Source: Filobasidium wieringae
Taxonomy: Eukaryota > Basidiomycota > Tremellomycetes > Filobasidiales > Filobasidiaceae
Direction of reading: 5' to 3'
NCBI GenBank assembly: GCA_001600055.1
Contig: BCIV01000007.1
Span: forward strand, 1-64,000
Length of the DNA: 64,000 nt
The position numbers and the translations under genes were made by a program. Below, in pieces: positions 36,770 to 48,556 of this stretch. Below the pieces are notes generated by a model. That model ran no database searches. It worked only from the letters and a program-made list of their open reading frames with translations, and had not been told where the DNA came from. Position 1 is the stretch's first letter, and every line of letters begins with the position of its first letter.

Positions 36770-37677
36770 ATGCCTCCCGTCCCTGATTTACGCTTGGACA
36801 TCGCTGAGGACGCTTATGAGATGGTCGAGCCGTCTTCCTCTCGATTACATGGGAGATGGGCGGATGGGGAGGATTTCGATCTGTTTGCGATAGACGTAGA
36901 GGATGAGGATGACGATGAGGTAGAAGTCAAGGGCGAGGTCCTGCCAGGCGTAAGACGAGATTTCTCAGGGGACGACCCGGATGAGGATCCCGGATCTCCT
37001 TCCCTCGTTCAAACCCAGACCGGTCCTTCCTCCCTGCCCATCACGTCCCGCAAGAAAGAAGTCGGCTCTCCTACACAGACGACTCGATCGATCAGTTCCT
37101 CCTCCATGATCGCAAAGGCCATCCCCTCCCAGACGGAGGAAGAGGAATCTCGACCTTCTCCTTCTACCTCGAGGGTTTATGCTCCTTCTACAATGACCGA
37201 GCGGCCTTCTGGGAGTACGGGAACGACGACTTGGGCCGCTCCTGCAGAGATCACAGCGGCGCCCTTATCATCGTCCGAATGGCACGCCCCCTCTCCCTCC
37301 TCCTCATCCCCATCCTCTCCCAACACGAACACGGGTCGCAACAGCTGGGCACCCGATCCGACCTGGTCCAGCGATTTCTCACCGGTCCCGACGAGTAACA
37401 CAACGTTTACCGATCAGATCAAAGCGGTTAGTGACGCTTGTACGGAGAGCACGGATTCTTGCCAAGCAGCGGCCAAGATCAGTCCCATCGCCGCGACATG
37501 TGAGTCAACGTGATCCAGTCGATCCAGACGAGATACCCGAGGTTGATTTGACCATTCGTTCGTCCGTTCATCATAGTCGTCGGTTGTGCCGCATTAGTCG
37601 CCTTACTCGGTATCGTCTGGCTCATCCGGAAGGTGTTGAGCGACCGTAGGGAAAGAAAGGAACCCGATTATAGGTAG
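36770..37677 (+). CDS. Unknown single-pass membrane protein
   Basis: Exons 36770-37499 and 37577-37677 give 276 residues. I do not recognise a family. The N-terminal ~240 residues are hydrophilic, rich in Ser, Thr, Pro, Asp and Glu, with an acidic run (DVEDEDDDEVEVK). Exon 2 supplies one hydrophobic segment (about 245-262, GCAALVALLGIVWLI) followed by a basic tail RKVLSDRRERKEPDYR. No signal peptide precedes it, so it is either tail-anchored with the long part in the cytosol, or the true start lies upstream. Cys residues at the end of exon 1 (DACTESTDSCQAA) might form a disulfide if that side is luminal. Confidence 0.65.
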
Positions 37678-38120
37678 CTGACGGGTGACGATCGACATCC
37701 GCTGGACCAGGTTGAGAGTAGTTCGGAATCGTTGTACCGGAATGACTTGACGGACGGAGACGGGCACTGAGCCGAACATCCTCACTGAACTGAAAGATAG
37801 CAATTCCATTCCATTGATCGATCGATACAAGTGCGAGACCCTGTAGCGCACGACTTTTGCCCTCTAATTGGGAATATGATACATTGAGAAAGATTATGAA
37901 ACCCCGAGAGAAAGAAAGTTTATGATATACCAAAAGAGAGAGAGAGAGAGATTCATTCCTATTTCGTTGTCCAGTCGCATCTAGAGTTATGGTGGCGTAG
38001 GCTAGCTACTGATTATGTGTGTGTGTGTATTGTGTCCGATCGAGGAGCGAGAGCGTAAGAGGATTATGATGGCGTTCCAACAGGTCGTAGAGTCGTCGAG
38101 AGAAGGGCAAGGTCGAGCGT
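37678..38120. other. Convergent spacer
   Basis: This lies between the 3' ends of the membrane-protein and CPL1-like genes. It holds a GA run (37936-37951) and a GT run near 38016-38028; otherwise nothing seen. Confidence 0.4.
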
Positions 38121-39075
38121 TTATTGCAATCGGTACTTTTGCAACCTGATGGTCTCAAAGGTGGACTTGACACATCGGTCACCGTTAGGGTTGGAGTCGA
38201 CGACGTATCCAGGATCACAGGTCTGAACGACACATCGACCGGCAGAGCATCCGACGTTGGCAGCGTTGGGCTGAGAACACGATCGAGGTCGGTCAGAACT
38301 GCAACGCGAGAAAGGGTGTGATAAAAGGCGCCGCGCGACTCACGATAGCGGTACAGTCGAAAACGCCGGTGGAAGAGTTGCTAGCGAGAGCAAAAGGCGA
38401 AGCGGGATCGACGGTGGAACAACCTCCACAGTTCTCGATATCGGACTTGGTGTTGGTGCATTCGTAAAGAGGACTGCTGGCCGATCCACCGACGTAGCAT
38501 TTCTCCGATTCGGCAGGGCATCCGACGTCACGCTTCCACCAACCGTTGTGACCGTCGTGGTGACCGGAGGAAGGCTTGGTGGGGACACCAGACACACAGA
38601 CTTCATCGTCCATCAGGCAAGACTCTCCACACCAGGAGTTACAGGCTGTCAAAGGAGGTGGGTTGCGTCAGCCAAGGTCGCTTCCTCGTCCACGTGAAAC
38701 GCTTGATGACTCACCTCGAGTACAACAGCCAGAGTTCCAGTTGAGAAGATCGGGACGCTCGGAAGCCTTGACGATACACTTGTCATCGATCCAGATCGTC
38801 CTCTTCTCCTTTCCTTGCTTGACAATCTCGGAGACATCCCTCTTCTTCCAAGGCTGTCCGAGGTACGGGAGACACTTGCAGATGTTCGGCCCGATCAAGA
38901 GTTTCTCCTCGTAGCATTCGTAGAAGGGGAAAAAGGTACGCTTGTCATCCGAGTGAAGAGCGGACTCGTCGTTGGTAAGGACGGTGCTGGTGATAGGGGT
39001 TGGGATTGCGGTGATGGCAGGGAGGGAAGCGGCCAATGCGGCGGCGACGGCGATGAATCGAGTGAAAGAGAGCAT
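38121..39075 (-). CDS. CPL1-like secreted cysteine-rich protein
   Basis: Exons 39075-38715, 38645-38344 and 38270-38121 give 270 residues. Residues 1-23 are a signal peptide (MLSFTRFIAVAAALAASLPA). The C-terminal half has the pattern of the CPL1-like domain found in many basidiomycete secreted proteins: CTNTKSDIENCGGC, FDCTAIPNAANVGCSAGRC and VVQTCDPGYVV. About 18 cysteines overall suggest a disulfide-rich extracellular fold. Lys-Arg pairs (PWKKRDV, WWKRDVG) could be Kex2 cleavage sites. The Cryptococcus relative CPL1 is a secreted effector; whether this copy interacts with any host is unknown. For intron 2 I used the acceptor before CCCAACG because it restores the domain pattern. A TATA-like element lies about 158 bp upstream. 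Confidence 0.82.
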
Positions 39076-39232
39076 TATGATGGGTGGTAAGGTCGAGGAC
39101 TAGGGGAGGTTGATTATGAGGTGATAGACGGAGTAGACTTTCGAGAAAGAGAGAGAGAGAGAGCCGGTGGAGGACGTGTGTGAGAGGAAAGGGCAGGACG
39201 TGTTGCTACCAGATCTCTCCGAACGGTCCCAA

Positions 39233-39240
39233 CCTTTATA
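39233..39240 (-). promoter_or_regulatory. Likely TATA box of the CPL1-like gene
   Basis: TATAAAGG on the minus strand, 158 bp upstream of the start. Assigned by sequence and spacing only. Confidence 0.35.
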
Positions 39241-40449
39241 GGTAAATTTCAGGGTCACTCATCTAGTCGAGGACAAAAGGTTGAACGCGAGACGACGTCG
39301 TTCCCCATTCGACGAGGAAACAGTTCACCTCCCAAGCGGTCTTGGATGGTGATTCGGTTCACTATGGGAGCCAAGCAGAGACATCTCCCGCGATTAGGTC
39401 GTCTCTCTGTGTGTACGGTGTTCAGCGAACGTGAGCAGGTATGTACGGGTAGAAGGACGCCTCGACGTTGGAACTGTACAAGTGCCCGTCATCGAACCTG
39501 GAAGCGAACAGGAAGCGAAGACACGTTACACAGCCTGATAGGCGATTGAGGTATAGGGTGACGGAGAAGCGGGAAAGAAGGGTCATGACGACAGCGCCGA
39601 GGGAGTGAGGTGGTGGTGGTGGTGGAAGAGGGATGATGGTGATGGTGATATGCTTTGGTGGTGATCGAGTACGAATGCTGTGGATGCTGAGAGAAATGGG
39701 ATGGCAAGGGAGCTAGGAAGCGGAAGTGCGGGAGTGCTAAGCGAATATGAAACGCGCTCGAGGTTCCCGGTCATTTCTGGTATTACATCCGACGGAACCG
39801 ATTGCGCGGATGCGAAAAAAAGACGGCCCGAGTGCCCAAAGCCACGGTTTCGGAAAAGCGCCACAGGTCAAGCCACGGATTCGACGAAAGCGCAAGTGAC
39901 GTAGCGCCCGTCCTCTCTGCAACCTCTCGGTTCAGATTTGGCTCGAGGGCAAGAGGTATGGCCAGCGAGGTATGGCAGCTATGGCTGTCTATGGCTGCTC
40001 GGAATCTATGCGAAGGCTTGGCTTCTGAGAACGGGAATTATTCGCGTCATATTGGTAGGTCATTGATAATTGGTCACGTGATCCCAACTGGTAGCATACA
40101 TAGGTCGAACGTTGGTGATAAATGGCCTTGGCTTTGCTTCACCGACATCACGTCTCGACGCGCCAAAATGCCTGGTCGAGCATCTGTGGCCATCTAAGAC
40201 TCCCTGGAGGAAGCTATGAACCCACATACACTAAGAAATTAAGAAACCGTGCAAGCCATCAGACAGCCGTCATGGAAGTGGAGGGCAACGACAGGTGGAG
40301 GTCAATTCCTCGAAATACCGTCTCGGTACTTATTTCGGGATATTCTCGCACCGAAAGCGAGATGAAATCGATCGCGATCCGTTGAGCTTGGACTGCACGC
40401 GTACCTGTACGACCTGGAGAGCCATGGAGTATCCAGAGCTGAGTGTCGA

Positions 40450-40456
40450 TATATAA
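40450..40456 (+). promoter_or_regulatory. Likely TATA box of the epimerase gene
   Basis: TATATAA lies 94 bp before the ATG at 40550, a typical fungal distance. Assigned by sequence and spacing only. Confidence 0.45.
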
Positions 40457-40549
40457 CGCAGCTTGGTGTCGTGGCTGGAGCCTCCTTGCCTCCCACAACA
40501 ACCATCCCACACATACGTATAACGAGCACACATACACACCACCTTCAAT

Positions 40550-41555
40550 ATGCCAAGAATCATCGTTACCGGAGGATCAGGCAAGGCCGGTCGTCATGTC
40601 ATCCCTTACCTCATCTCCAAAGGGCACTCCGTCCTCAACCTGGACCTTATCCCTTTCCCCGACCCATCCGTGGATGTCTACACTCTCAAGGTTGACCTCA
40701 CCAACTCGGGTCAGGTCTTCAACGCCTTGACCTCGCGCTTCTCCTTGACCGAGTTTGAAGTCGCTCGACCAGGCCCACCCATGACTCCTGACGCCGTCAT
40801 CCACCTCGCCGCTTACGCTCGTAACATGCTCGTACCGGACAACGAAACGTTTGCCAGCAACACCCAGTCTACCTACAACATCATCGAAGCGTCCTCTAAA
40901 CTCGGGATCAAAAAGGTCATCGTCGCTAGTTCAGAGACCACCTATGGAGTATGTTTCGCCCAAGGAGACAAGGATTGGCACCAGTTCCCCCTGGAGGAGG
41001 ACTACCCCGTGGACCCAGCGGACAGTTACGCCCTGTCCAAGCTGGTCGGTGAACTCACAGCCAAGACCTTCAACATACGTCAACCGGATATGGACATTTA
41101 CGCCTTGAGGATCGGAAACGTCATCGAGCCTCACGAGTACGCCCAGGACTTCCCTGGCTACCTGAAGCATCCCGAGGGAAGGAAGAGGAACGCCTGGAGT
41201 TATATCGATGCTCGTGATTTGGGCCAGATCTGTGATTTGTGTGTCGAGAAGGACGGTCTCGGTTTCCAGGTGCGTTTGACAGGTCCATTCTGGTCCGATG
41301 AGAACAGTCAAACTGACCATGCCTTTCGTTGTGACTCAGGTCTTCAACGCTACCAACGATACCATCACCACTCTCGAACCCACGGCCGAAGTCCTCGCAA
41401 AGTATTACCCGAACGTCAAGATCACTCGGAAGATGGGCGAATGGGAAGGTCCGCTATCGAACAGGAAGATCAGGGAGATGTTAGGTTTCAAGGACGTACA
41501 CAACTGGAGAGATTACGTCGATGTGGAGAAGGTCAAGGCGGAGATGAAGCAGTGA
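40550..41555 (+). CDS. NAD-dependent epimerase/dehydratase (extended SDR)
   Basis: Exons 40550-41269 and 41340-41555 give 311 residues, right for an extended SDR. The glycine-rich NAD motif is at the very start (MPRIIVTGGSGKAGRHV), the HLAAYA strand-4 motif follows, and the catalytic Ser/Tyr/Lys lie in VASSETTYG and DSYALSKLVGELTAK. The C-terminal half (RIGNVIEPHEY, WSYIDARDLGQICDL, NRKIREMLGFKDVHNWRDYV) matches fungal NAD(P)-dependent epimerases of the GalE/uronate dehydrogenase group. It acts on nucleotide sugars or other sugar derivatives; the substrate is not evident. Cytosolic by absence of any signal. Confidence 0.88.
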
Positions 41556-42739
41556 GAATGTATCAAGGGAAACATAGCCCAAATCATATGAAATCGTAAT
41601 ACTACAAGTCGATCTACGCTGCAAAAGGTATGCAGTCTGTAATTTCTGAGACGAGGAGCGTAATCGTATTTGGCTCTCTCTTGACCTCTTGAGCCGTGGC
41701 AGAATGGGTCTTGATGATCCGGATGACAGACACTTCGCGCAAAAAGGGTGAACCACGACACGCGGTTCGAACCCATTACCCAGATACAGGCAAGAATAAT
41801 CTCTTCGCCTTTAGGTCGTAACCCATACGCCAGAAGGCACACAGAAGTTCAATCCACAAATTAGTAAATATGAACCGAATAACGTTTGTATTCTGCTTCA
41901 ACGAGCTCGCAATTCTTGTTCTTGCTAGTAGTCACCCTGCATTATATCTGAACCACAAACAGAACGCACGATCTCTGAGTGCTACAGTATCGGGCGGTTC
42001 CAAAGTAGCTCGAGCCTCAAAATCGGAGCGGGTACGGGTCGAGAGATTGACAGAATCGATGGCATAAGGTGGTATGCCATTATTGACAAGCACTATTATC
42101 AGAACTTCGTCCCCCGAAAGAACCAGGTTATCGTACCCTCCTGCGTCTATGTGTTTCTACTCGAAGCGGAAATGGCCTGTGCAAACCACACGACATCCAC
42201 CATATTCACAGGCCATACCGCCAGTCGAAGCTCATATGGCAGCGTTTGTCACTTCACCCGATATATGGAAGCTCTGCTGTGATTTGGTCTACAGGTATGT
42301 CGAGGGTATAGTTTTGGCAAGGTCGAGACGTTCGGACTGTATTATGGGTCAAACGATGGGCTTCGTCTGGCCAGCCACCGCTGCTGAGTGCCGTCAAAAT
42401 CCTGGTATTATTGCAGCATTACGACGGTCTCCCTGCTAGTCCATATCCAAAAAGTTCGATCCGAGTAGTATAGCTGCCAGAGTCCCTTGTTCTTCATCGA
42501 CTTGAGTTCTTACTGCAAGAGCACAACGCTTCAATCCAACCAAACCACCTGAAACGCGGACCGATCCCGCATGATCTTACGTAATCCAGAAAGTTGGAGA
42601 AATAGGGATGAGGCCGATCATAGGTCTCTCCGATCTCTCCAGGTCCAGAGTTAGATCTTCCTGAACTGAACATACATATCCAGGCCTTACAGTCCTATAC
42701 CACATCTGCTCTGTTCCACTATCAGACCATTCGTCAAAT
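41556..42739. other. Spacer between epimerase and TAN1
   Basis: 1.2 kb with no supported gene. A palindromic GGTTCGAACC at 41764-41773 recalls a pol III B box, but no tRNA folds around it on either strand. Confidence 0.4.
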
Positions 42740-44262
42740 ATGCCTAAAGCAGACAAGAAGAAGTCTCAATACAAACGAGCTCATTATCAACAGCAATACG
42801 CAGAAGGTAAACTCAATAAGGGTAAAGGCAAGGGCAAGGAGGGGCCAGACGATAACGATGACGGGAATCTGCCCAAGGTATGTCAGGTATATTTATACTG
42901 CTTCTTGGGATGTTGTTTGAACCTCCAATTAGCCAGCACCCATGGTATTCTCACAAACGATCAGAGCCCCAGGAGTTCTGGTCAACTGCGTGAGAGGAAA
43001 GGAGAAACGATGTGGACAAGAGCTCCTCACGATATTCAATCAAGTAAGCGAGGGTGCCTCTTTCGTAGCAATCAAGTGATCTCGAACTAAGATCTTCTCG
43101 TTGTGGTACAGATCGCAGATGAACTATATCCTGACGCAGAAGGAGAAGAGCTGGATGATGCCCAGGACGAAAGTAATAAACCTGAGAAGAGCGTGGAGGA
43201 ACAATTGAAGGAAGAGCTTGAGGACATGAAGAAACAACCGGTTAAGGTCAAATACAAGTTCAGTAAGTAGATGCACCGCAAGAAATACTAGAACCGTTCA
43301 TCTCGACTGACGGCGTATCTATAGGTTTTGTGCAGACTAAAATCGAGTGCTGTAAGCTAAGCTCTGGAGATCAAGCATAGAACTTCGCCTTGCATCAACT
43401 GAATCAATAAACCGACAGTCTTGTTTATCACCATGCGTAAAGGGTTTGACCCAAACAGAATCGTAGAGCATTACCTGGAGACGATAGAGAGGACCGGAGT
43501 GACTCAATCGAGGTTAGTCCTATGAGAGCCATTTGAGGTGGTATGTGTCACTAAACTGGTTAAGCGGTACAGATTCGCTCAGCGGCTTATACCCTGTCAG
43601 AGTGTCTGTAGTAATGATCTGGACAATGTGATCTCCACTACCAAGTTCCTGATGGACGAGTTCACGTCCAAGATGAGAGAAGAAGTCGGCGAAGAGAAAC
43701 AAATCACGGTAAGCAACAGCGATATACCCTCGGGTTTACTAGGAGGTCTGACGATATTTGAATAGTGGAAATTGAATTGTAACAGTAAAACCGAAAGCAA
43801 ATTATCCAAGAACTCGATAGTCGCTCAAGCCGGAGCGATTTCGCCCCTCAAAGTCGCTATGGGAAATGCGGACCTGGTCGTTGGAATGGAGATGTACAAG
43901 GTATATCAAACGGGTTGACTACGTAAGGGAGAAGAACTGAATTTGCTATCATATGTGACTGCATATAGGGTCAGGTGGCGATTGGTATCATGAGGAATTA
44001 CGATCGTTTCAGGAAGGTAAGATCCGTATGATCGTCTTCACAAATGACCTCGGAATCTCATGGTATCCTATGCTCTGTTCAGTACAACCCGCAAGAGTTG
44101 GCGGTAGCATACAACAAAGCCAAGACGATTGAGGCGGGCAGGGTGAATACGACGGGAGAACAGACGATCCCTACCGAGCCTACCAAGTCTACCGAGACTA
44201 CCAAGACTATCGAGCCTGCCTCAGATGCTGCCCAAAACGTAAAGGAATCACAGGCAGCTTGA
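42740..44262 (+). CDS. TAN1: tRNA acetylation adaptor TAN1 (THUMPD1-like)
   Basis: Nine exons (42740-42877, 42933-43043, 43112-43262, 43325-43351, 43419-43512, 43573-43708, 43766-43900, 43969-44016, 44083-44262) splice to 339 residues. Tan1 is the THUMP-domain RNA-binding partner of the acetyltransferase Kre33/NAT10 in making N4-acetylcytidine at position 12 of tRNA-Ser and tRNA-Leu. Support: APGVLVNCVRGKEKRCGQEL at the N-terminal side, then the THUMP core RFAQRLIPCQSVCSNDLDN, VDLK-like WKLNCNSK, and SPLKVAMGNADLVVGMEMYK. The basic N-terminus (KADKKKSQYKRAHYQQQY) fits RNA binding, and the C-terminal tail is Thr/Glu-rich and probably disordered. Exon 4 is 27 nt. Confidence 0.88.
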
Positions 44263-44446
44263 AGAATATCAATGTCGCTATGTATGTATGTATAATGCGT
44301 AATTGATGCATGAAACTTGACACAATACAGATGAAGGCAGCTAGGGTGTATGTAATCTGAAAAGGATTGCGGTGCTACAGGTGTGATTTGTTTGAGGATG
44401 GGATACATGGAGTTGGAGGGTTCGTCAGATTGTCTAAATGACGGAA

Positions 44447-45561
44447 TCAAGTGTATAAAGGGGAAGACCATCCGTTCCTCTTCTCTCTTCGTTCGCGCTC
44501 AAGCATCTCCTTTATCCTCCTCTGCTCGTTGGCAGAAATGCCCTTCTGATCTTTCCCCTCTGAATTGGTCGGGCTAAGGTCTGGATGGCATTTGTGAGCT
44601 TTACCGTCGAGCACGAAGTGGTTGTTGTGGTAGATCTCGTCTAGAGGTATTTGTATCAAGGGCAATGAAGGGAGACAAAGGTCCGTTACGTTCTTGGCCC
44701 ATCCTGATGATATGATATATGCAAATGTCAGTAGACCGCATCAGTAAATCGTTTCAATAGTATGGCACAACTCACGAAAGTAATCCTGACACCTCTTCGG
44801 CGTCCATCCAACCGGCGGGTCCTCCATGATACTTCTCAGGTTATGCAGCTTATCACCCAATTTCACCTGCTGAGCCTCTTTGCTCTTCTTCTTGGCTGTC
44901 TTGACTTGGAGGTCTTTCCTTGCTCGAGCGGACAGATCAGGCGGATCGGTACATTCCTGGCAAACCAAAGTCAAGCAAGTCAGGATCGGAGATTCAATCG
45001 GCGCTAGTCATACGATCTCAGACATACGTTGACAATCCGTGCGACCTCTTCCCCAAACTCCGCTGCAATGTCTTCTATAGTCGTATCCGTATCTTCTACT
45101 GTATCATGCAAGATAGCTGCCTGTAGAGTGGCGACATGCGTGACACCATAAGTGGAGATGATATTGGCCACAGCCTGAGGTCGGACGAGCATGACGTCAG
45201 ATCACGGATTTCATCAACCGATATGAAAATCGATGCAGGGCTCACTAGAGGATGGTTGATGTATGGTGTAGCGTTCTTGTTCTTTCTTCGTTGGTTTTCA
45301 TGTCTCTAATTGAGTACGGACAAAGAGCAAGAAGGGGAATCATTATGAGCTCGGAAGCGGACCAATAGGCAGTCGCCCTATTGCAATGAGAACGCTACTC
45401 ACTCGAGCTGCAAAGTCGGCGGTCCTCAATAACACAGCAACGTCATTCACGCTTGTACTAGAGCTCGAGCCTAGTTCTGATGAAGAAGTCGAGGTGGTCA
45501 TATCCGCAAAGGACGAGGCGGAGTGCGAATCCTGTCCCGGATCTGTACGTATTGGTGACAT
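44447..45561 (-). CDS. MESH1/HDDC3-type ppGpp hydrolase
   Basis: Exons 45561-45403, 45305-45246, 45174-45028, 44956-44776 and 44703-44447 give 267 residues. MESH1 is the eukaryotic SpoT hydrolase homologue that removes the 3'-diphosphate from (p)ppGpp and also has NADPH phosphatase activity in animals. The HD-domain ligands are visible: His55 in [18 protein letters not shown], the HD pair His96-Asp97 in [14 protein letters not shown], and Asp157 in [13 protein letters not shown]. Compared with the animal enzyme (about 179 residues) it has a Ser-rich N-terminal leader of ~40 residues and a charged C-terminal extension of ~60 residues. I start at Met 45561; an earlier in-frame ATG at 45639 would add a hydrophobic leader. 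No synthetase domain is present. Confidence 0.88.
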
Positions 45562-46028
45562 CCTGAGCGGGTGGGGCACAAGTAGAAGGGCGGAAAGAAG
45601 GACTATATATGCGAGTATATATACTACCCTTGAGGGCATGAAAGATCCGTCGGTGATTGCTCTCCTCCTTTGTGGAATGAGGTTTGCGGGCGTTGAAAGC
45701 TGAGAACTGCTCTACGGTAGTCGCTCGATACTGGAATCGTCAACTGAAATGAGATAAAGGGAAACCGCGGATCGTGCCAGTTTACGCGTCCGACATGTGA
45801 ATGCAGCAACATATCCTCTTTCGAATCGTTCGTATCTTGGATGGTGATGCGACCAATACCGCTACGTGAAGTCAGCTTTGGTCACTCCTGGCTGTTCATC
45901 CTATCCATCGTGAACCCCTAGCCATAGACACAACTCGCAGGCATTTTCAGGCGGTTCTGCACTCTATTCAATAGTCAATAGACACCTCGCGCGCACCTTT
46001 CAACCGAACAAAACAAGCTTGATCAGCC
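45562..46028. promoter_or_regulatory. Divergent promoter of MESH1-like and SWI3-like genes
   Basis: 467 bp between the two start codons. On the MESH1 side, paired TATATAT elements lie at 45603-45610 and 45615-45624, 42-63 bp upstream of its start; the closeness means transcription must begin very near the ATG, or the ATG at 45639 is not used. The SWI3 side shows no TATA box. Confidence 0.45.
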
Positions 46029-48290
46029 ATGGACATTCAAGTTCCAAGAGCAGACGTCACGGAGTACGATCAGGCTACTGCAACAGGAAAGGAGAGGGAG
46101 AGGGATCCTATCATTGGGGGTGACATCGCTAACATCAGCAACGGAGTCACAGATGACAGACGTGAGTACGGGCATTATCGCTAAATACTAGCCGGAACTG
46201 TATACGAACCAGAGTGGTTGATCGACTTTCTCTCGCGCAGCTATTTCGGAAAACGGTGTAGAGGGGGATGGGGACGATGCCGATCAAGCGGGAGGTGACG
46301 ACGATGACTTGCAGGACGACCCTCAGACTCTGCACAACCTGGCCACCACTTACCTCGCTGCTCAGACCTACCCTTTGGTTATCCCTTCCTATTCCGCATG
46401 GTTCAACTTGAGTACCGTTCATCCTCTCGAGAGGAAATCTTTGCCAGAATTCTTCAGCGGGAAGAACAGAAGTAAAACACCTCAAATCTACAAGGATTAC
46501 AGAGATTTCATGATCAACACGTACCGTCTCAATCCAGCAGAATATCTCACCGTTACCGCTTGTAGGAGGAACTTGGCGGGAGATGTAGGTGCGATCATGA
46601 GAGTGCATGCTTTCCTCGAGCAATGGGGTCTGATCAACTATCAGGTGGGTATCAAAAAGTCTGAGTGTATGTATCATCGTGCTCATCATCAATCACATCT
46701 CCCTATCAGATCGACCCAGAAACCAAGCCAGCCGCTTTGGGACCTCCTTTCACTGGCCACTTCCGTGTTACTCTCGATACTCCCAAAGGCCTTCAACCTC
46801 TCCACCCAGGAACGAAACCTAATCCTCGTACCGATCGACCTTCCCTCTCCTCCGCTGCACCCCGACCACCACCTCATCCCACAAATCTCGATCTGAGGAA
46901 AACAATCTACAACACTTCGGCTCACGATACCGTCGCTATCACCGCACAAGACGCCCAGAAGGCTATCAACGAAAGCGTCGCCTCGGGGTCCAACTCGGCT
47001 GGTCCCAGCGCGGCCAAGAAAAGTTATTCCTGTGAAGTCTGTGGGGTTGACTGTACCCGGGCTAGATATCATTCTCTCAAGGATGGCAAGTACGTTATTT
47101 GTACCGCTTGTTATACGAGTGGGAGATTCCCTAGCACGATGCACTCGGGTGGCTTTGTGAGGATGGACGAAGAAGCGTTCAAGCATGCGACAGGCGTGGA
47201 AGGTGGAGAATGGTCTGACCAAGAGACTTTGCTCTTGCTGGAAGGAATCGAGATGTACGACGAGGATTGGATCAAAGTTGCCGAGCACGTAGGAACGAGG
47301 AGCAAAGAACAATGTGTCATGCATTTCCTACAACTACCTATCGAGGATCAATATCTGGATGAATCCGGTGCGGAACTGGGACCACTGAAATTCACCTCGA
47401 GTGTCAACGGGACGGCGGGATTACCCTTTAGCAAAGCTGATAACCCAGTCATGAGCGTTGTGGCATTCTTGGCCAGCGCGGTTGGACCTGGGGTCGCGGC
47501 CGCAGCAGCACAGAGAGCGCTAGGAGAACTGACGGATGGGCTGAAGGCCGGGATGAAGGAGACTGAAAAGGTGGCTGCGGAAGTTGAACAGGTGGAGAGA
47601 ACGGAAAAGGATCGAGCAGAAGCAGAGGCAGTTGCGCTCAAGGCGAATGAGGAAGCGGCTGATGAAGGGATGGAGGTGGATGGAGCTGAGAGGACGACGG
47701 ATGGACAGACTGCTACAAAAATAGAAGACCTCGCTGCGACAGAGGAAAAGAAGGACGATATCGAGATGTCGAACCAGGCAAAGGAGCCGACGGGGGGTTC
47801 AGCGGAGCCTGAATCAACACTAGAAGAGCCGGCGCAAGAACCCACTTCAAACGGTCTACCTCGATCACATGTCCAGCACGTCGCCACGCTAGCTCTAGGA
47901 GCAGCGGCTGCCAAGGCTTCCGCTCTGGCGGTTCATGAAGAAAGGCAACTGGAATCCCTTGTCACTCGTCTAGTCTCTGCTCAGATGAAGAAGCTCGAGC
48001 TAAAACTTGGCATGTTTGAGAAATTCGAAGACATGCTGGAACAAGAGAAGAGACAGCTGGAGATCCAGAAGCAGCACTTCTTCAAGGATAAGCTGAGCCT
48101 GCAAAGTCAGCTGCGAACTGTCCAAGAGTTGTTGAAGAAGGTTCAAGCTGGTGGAAACATCAGCCAGTTGTCAGGAGAGGTCGCGAGGGCTACTCAGCAA
48201 GCAATGCCCCAGTCTACCGCTGCGGGCGTAAAAAATGTGTCGATGGAAGGGGTCGAAGTACCGGAGAACGGTTCGATACAAACCTTGTGA
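46029..48290 (+). CDS. SWI3/RSC8-type chromatin-remodelling subunit
   Basis: Exons 46029-46161, 46241-46644 and 46710-48290 give 705 residues. Domains in order: an acidic leader; SWIRM (about 87-178, [14 protein letters not shown] to [12 protein letters not shown]); a ZZ-like zinc finger (about 287-330, CEVCGVDC then CTACY); a SANT domain (about 346-393, [20 protein letters not shown] and [10 protein letters not shown]); a Glu/Ala-rich linker; and a C-terminal coiled coil with leucines (about 590-665). This is the SMARCC architecture of the paired scaffold subunit in SWI/SNF and RSC complexes. The zinc finger points to the RSC8/SWI3 group. Nuclear. Confidence 0.93.
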
Positions 48291-48556
48291 TATCTGTAAT
48301 GGTGTAGGGTTCATCTGGGTTTTATAGTAGACTCGATCGTGTATAAGATGATTTATGACAAAGAGTACCTAATCTATCCTCATCTAATAGCGCATATTCG
48401 ATCTAGAAAGAGTGACGACATCGTTCTCGATGGTCAACTCAACATCTAGCTTCGACCTCACTACTGCTAGACATCAACGCTCAGAAAAGTTACCGCCGCA
48501 CCGATAACCCTACTAAACCTATAATATACCCTGTAGATGTACTGAAGCACTAGATA

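Larger units (their letters stand above)
39076..40549. other. Divergent promoter region of CPL1-like and epimerase genes
   Basis: 1.5 kb with no supported gene. It holds a TATA-like box for each flanking gene, a GA run at about 39147-39162 and a GGT/GTGGTG-rich tract at 39610-39662. Confidence 0.4.

Noticed and set aside
41690..41783. Possible tRNA around the palindromic GGTTCGAACC
   Set aside because: The B-box-like word is there and TGGCAGAATGGG upstream resembles an A box, but the T stem has mismatches and no acceptor stem pairs on either strand.
47348..47914. 188-codon minus-strand frame antisense to SWI3
   Set aside because: It is Ser/Ala-rich because it mirrors Glu/Ala codons of the real gene, with no family signal.
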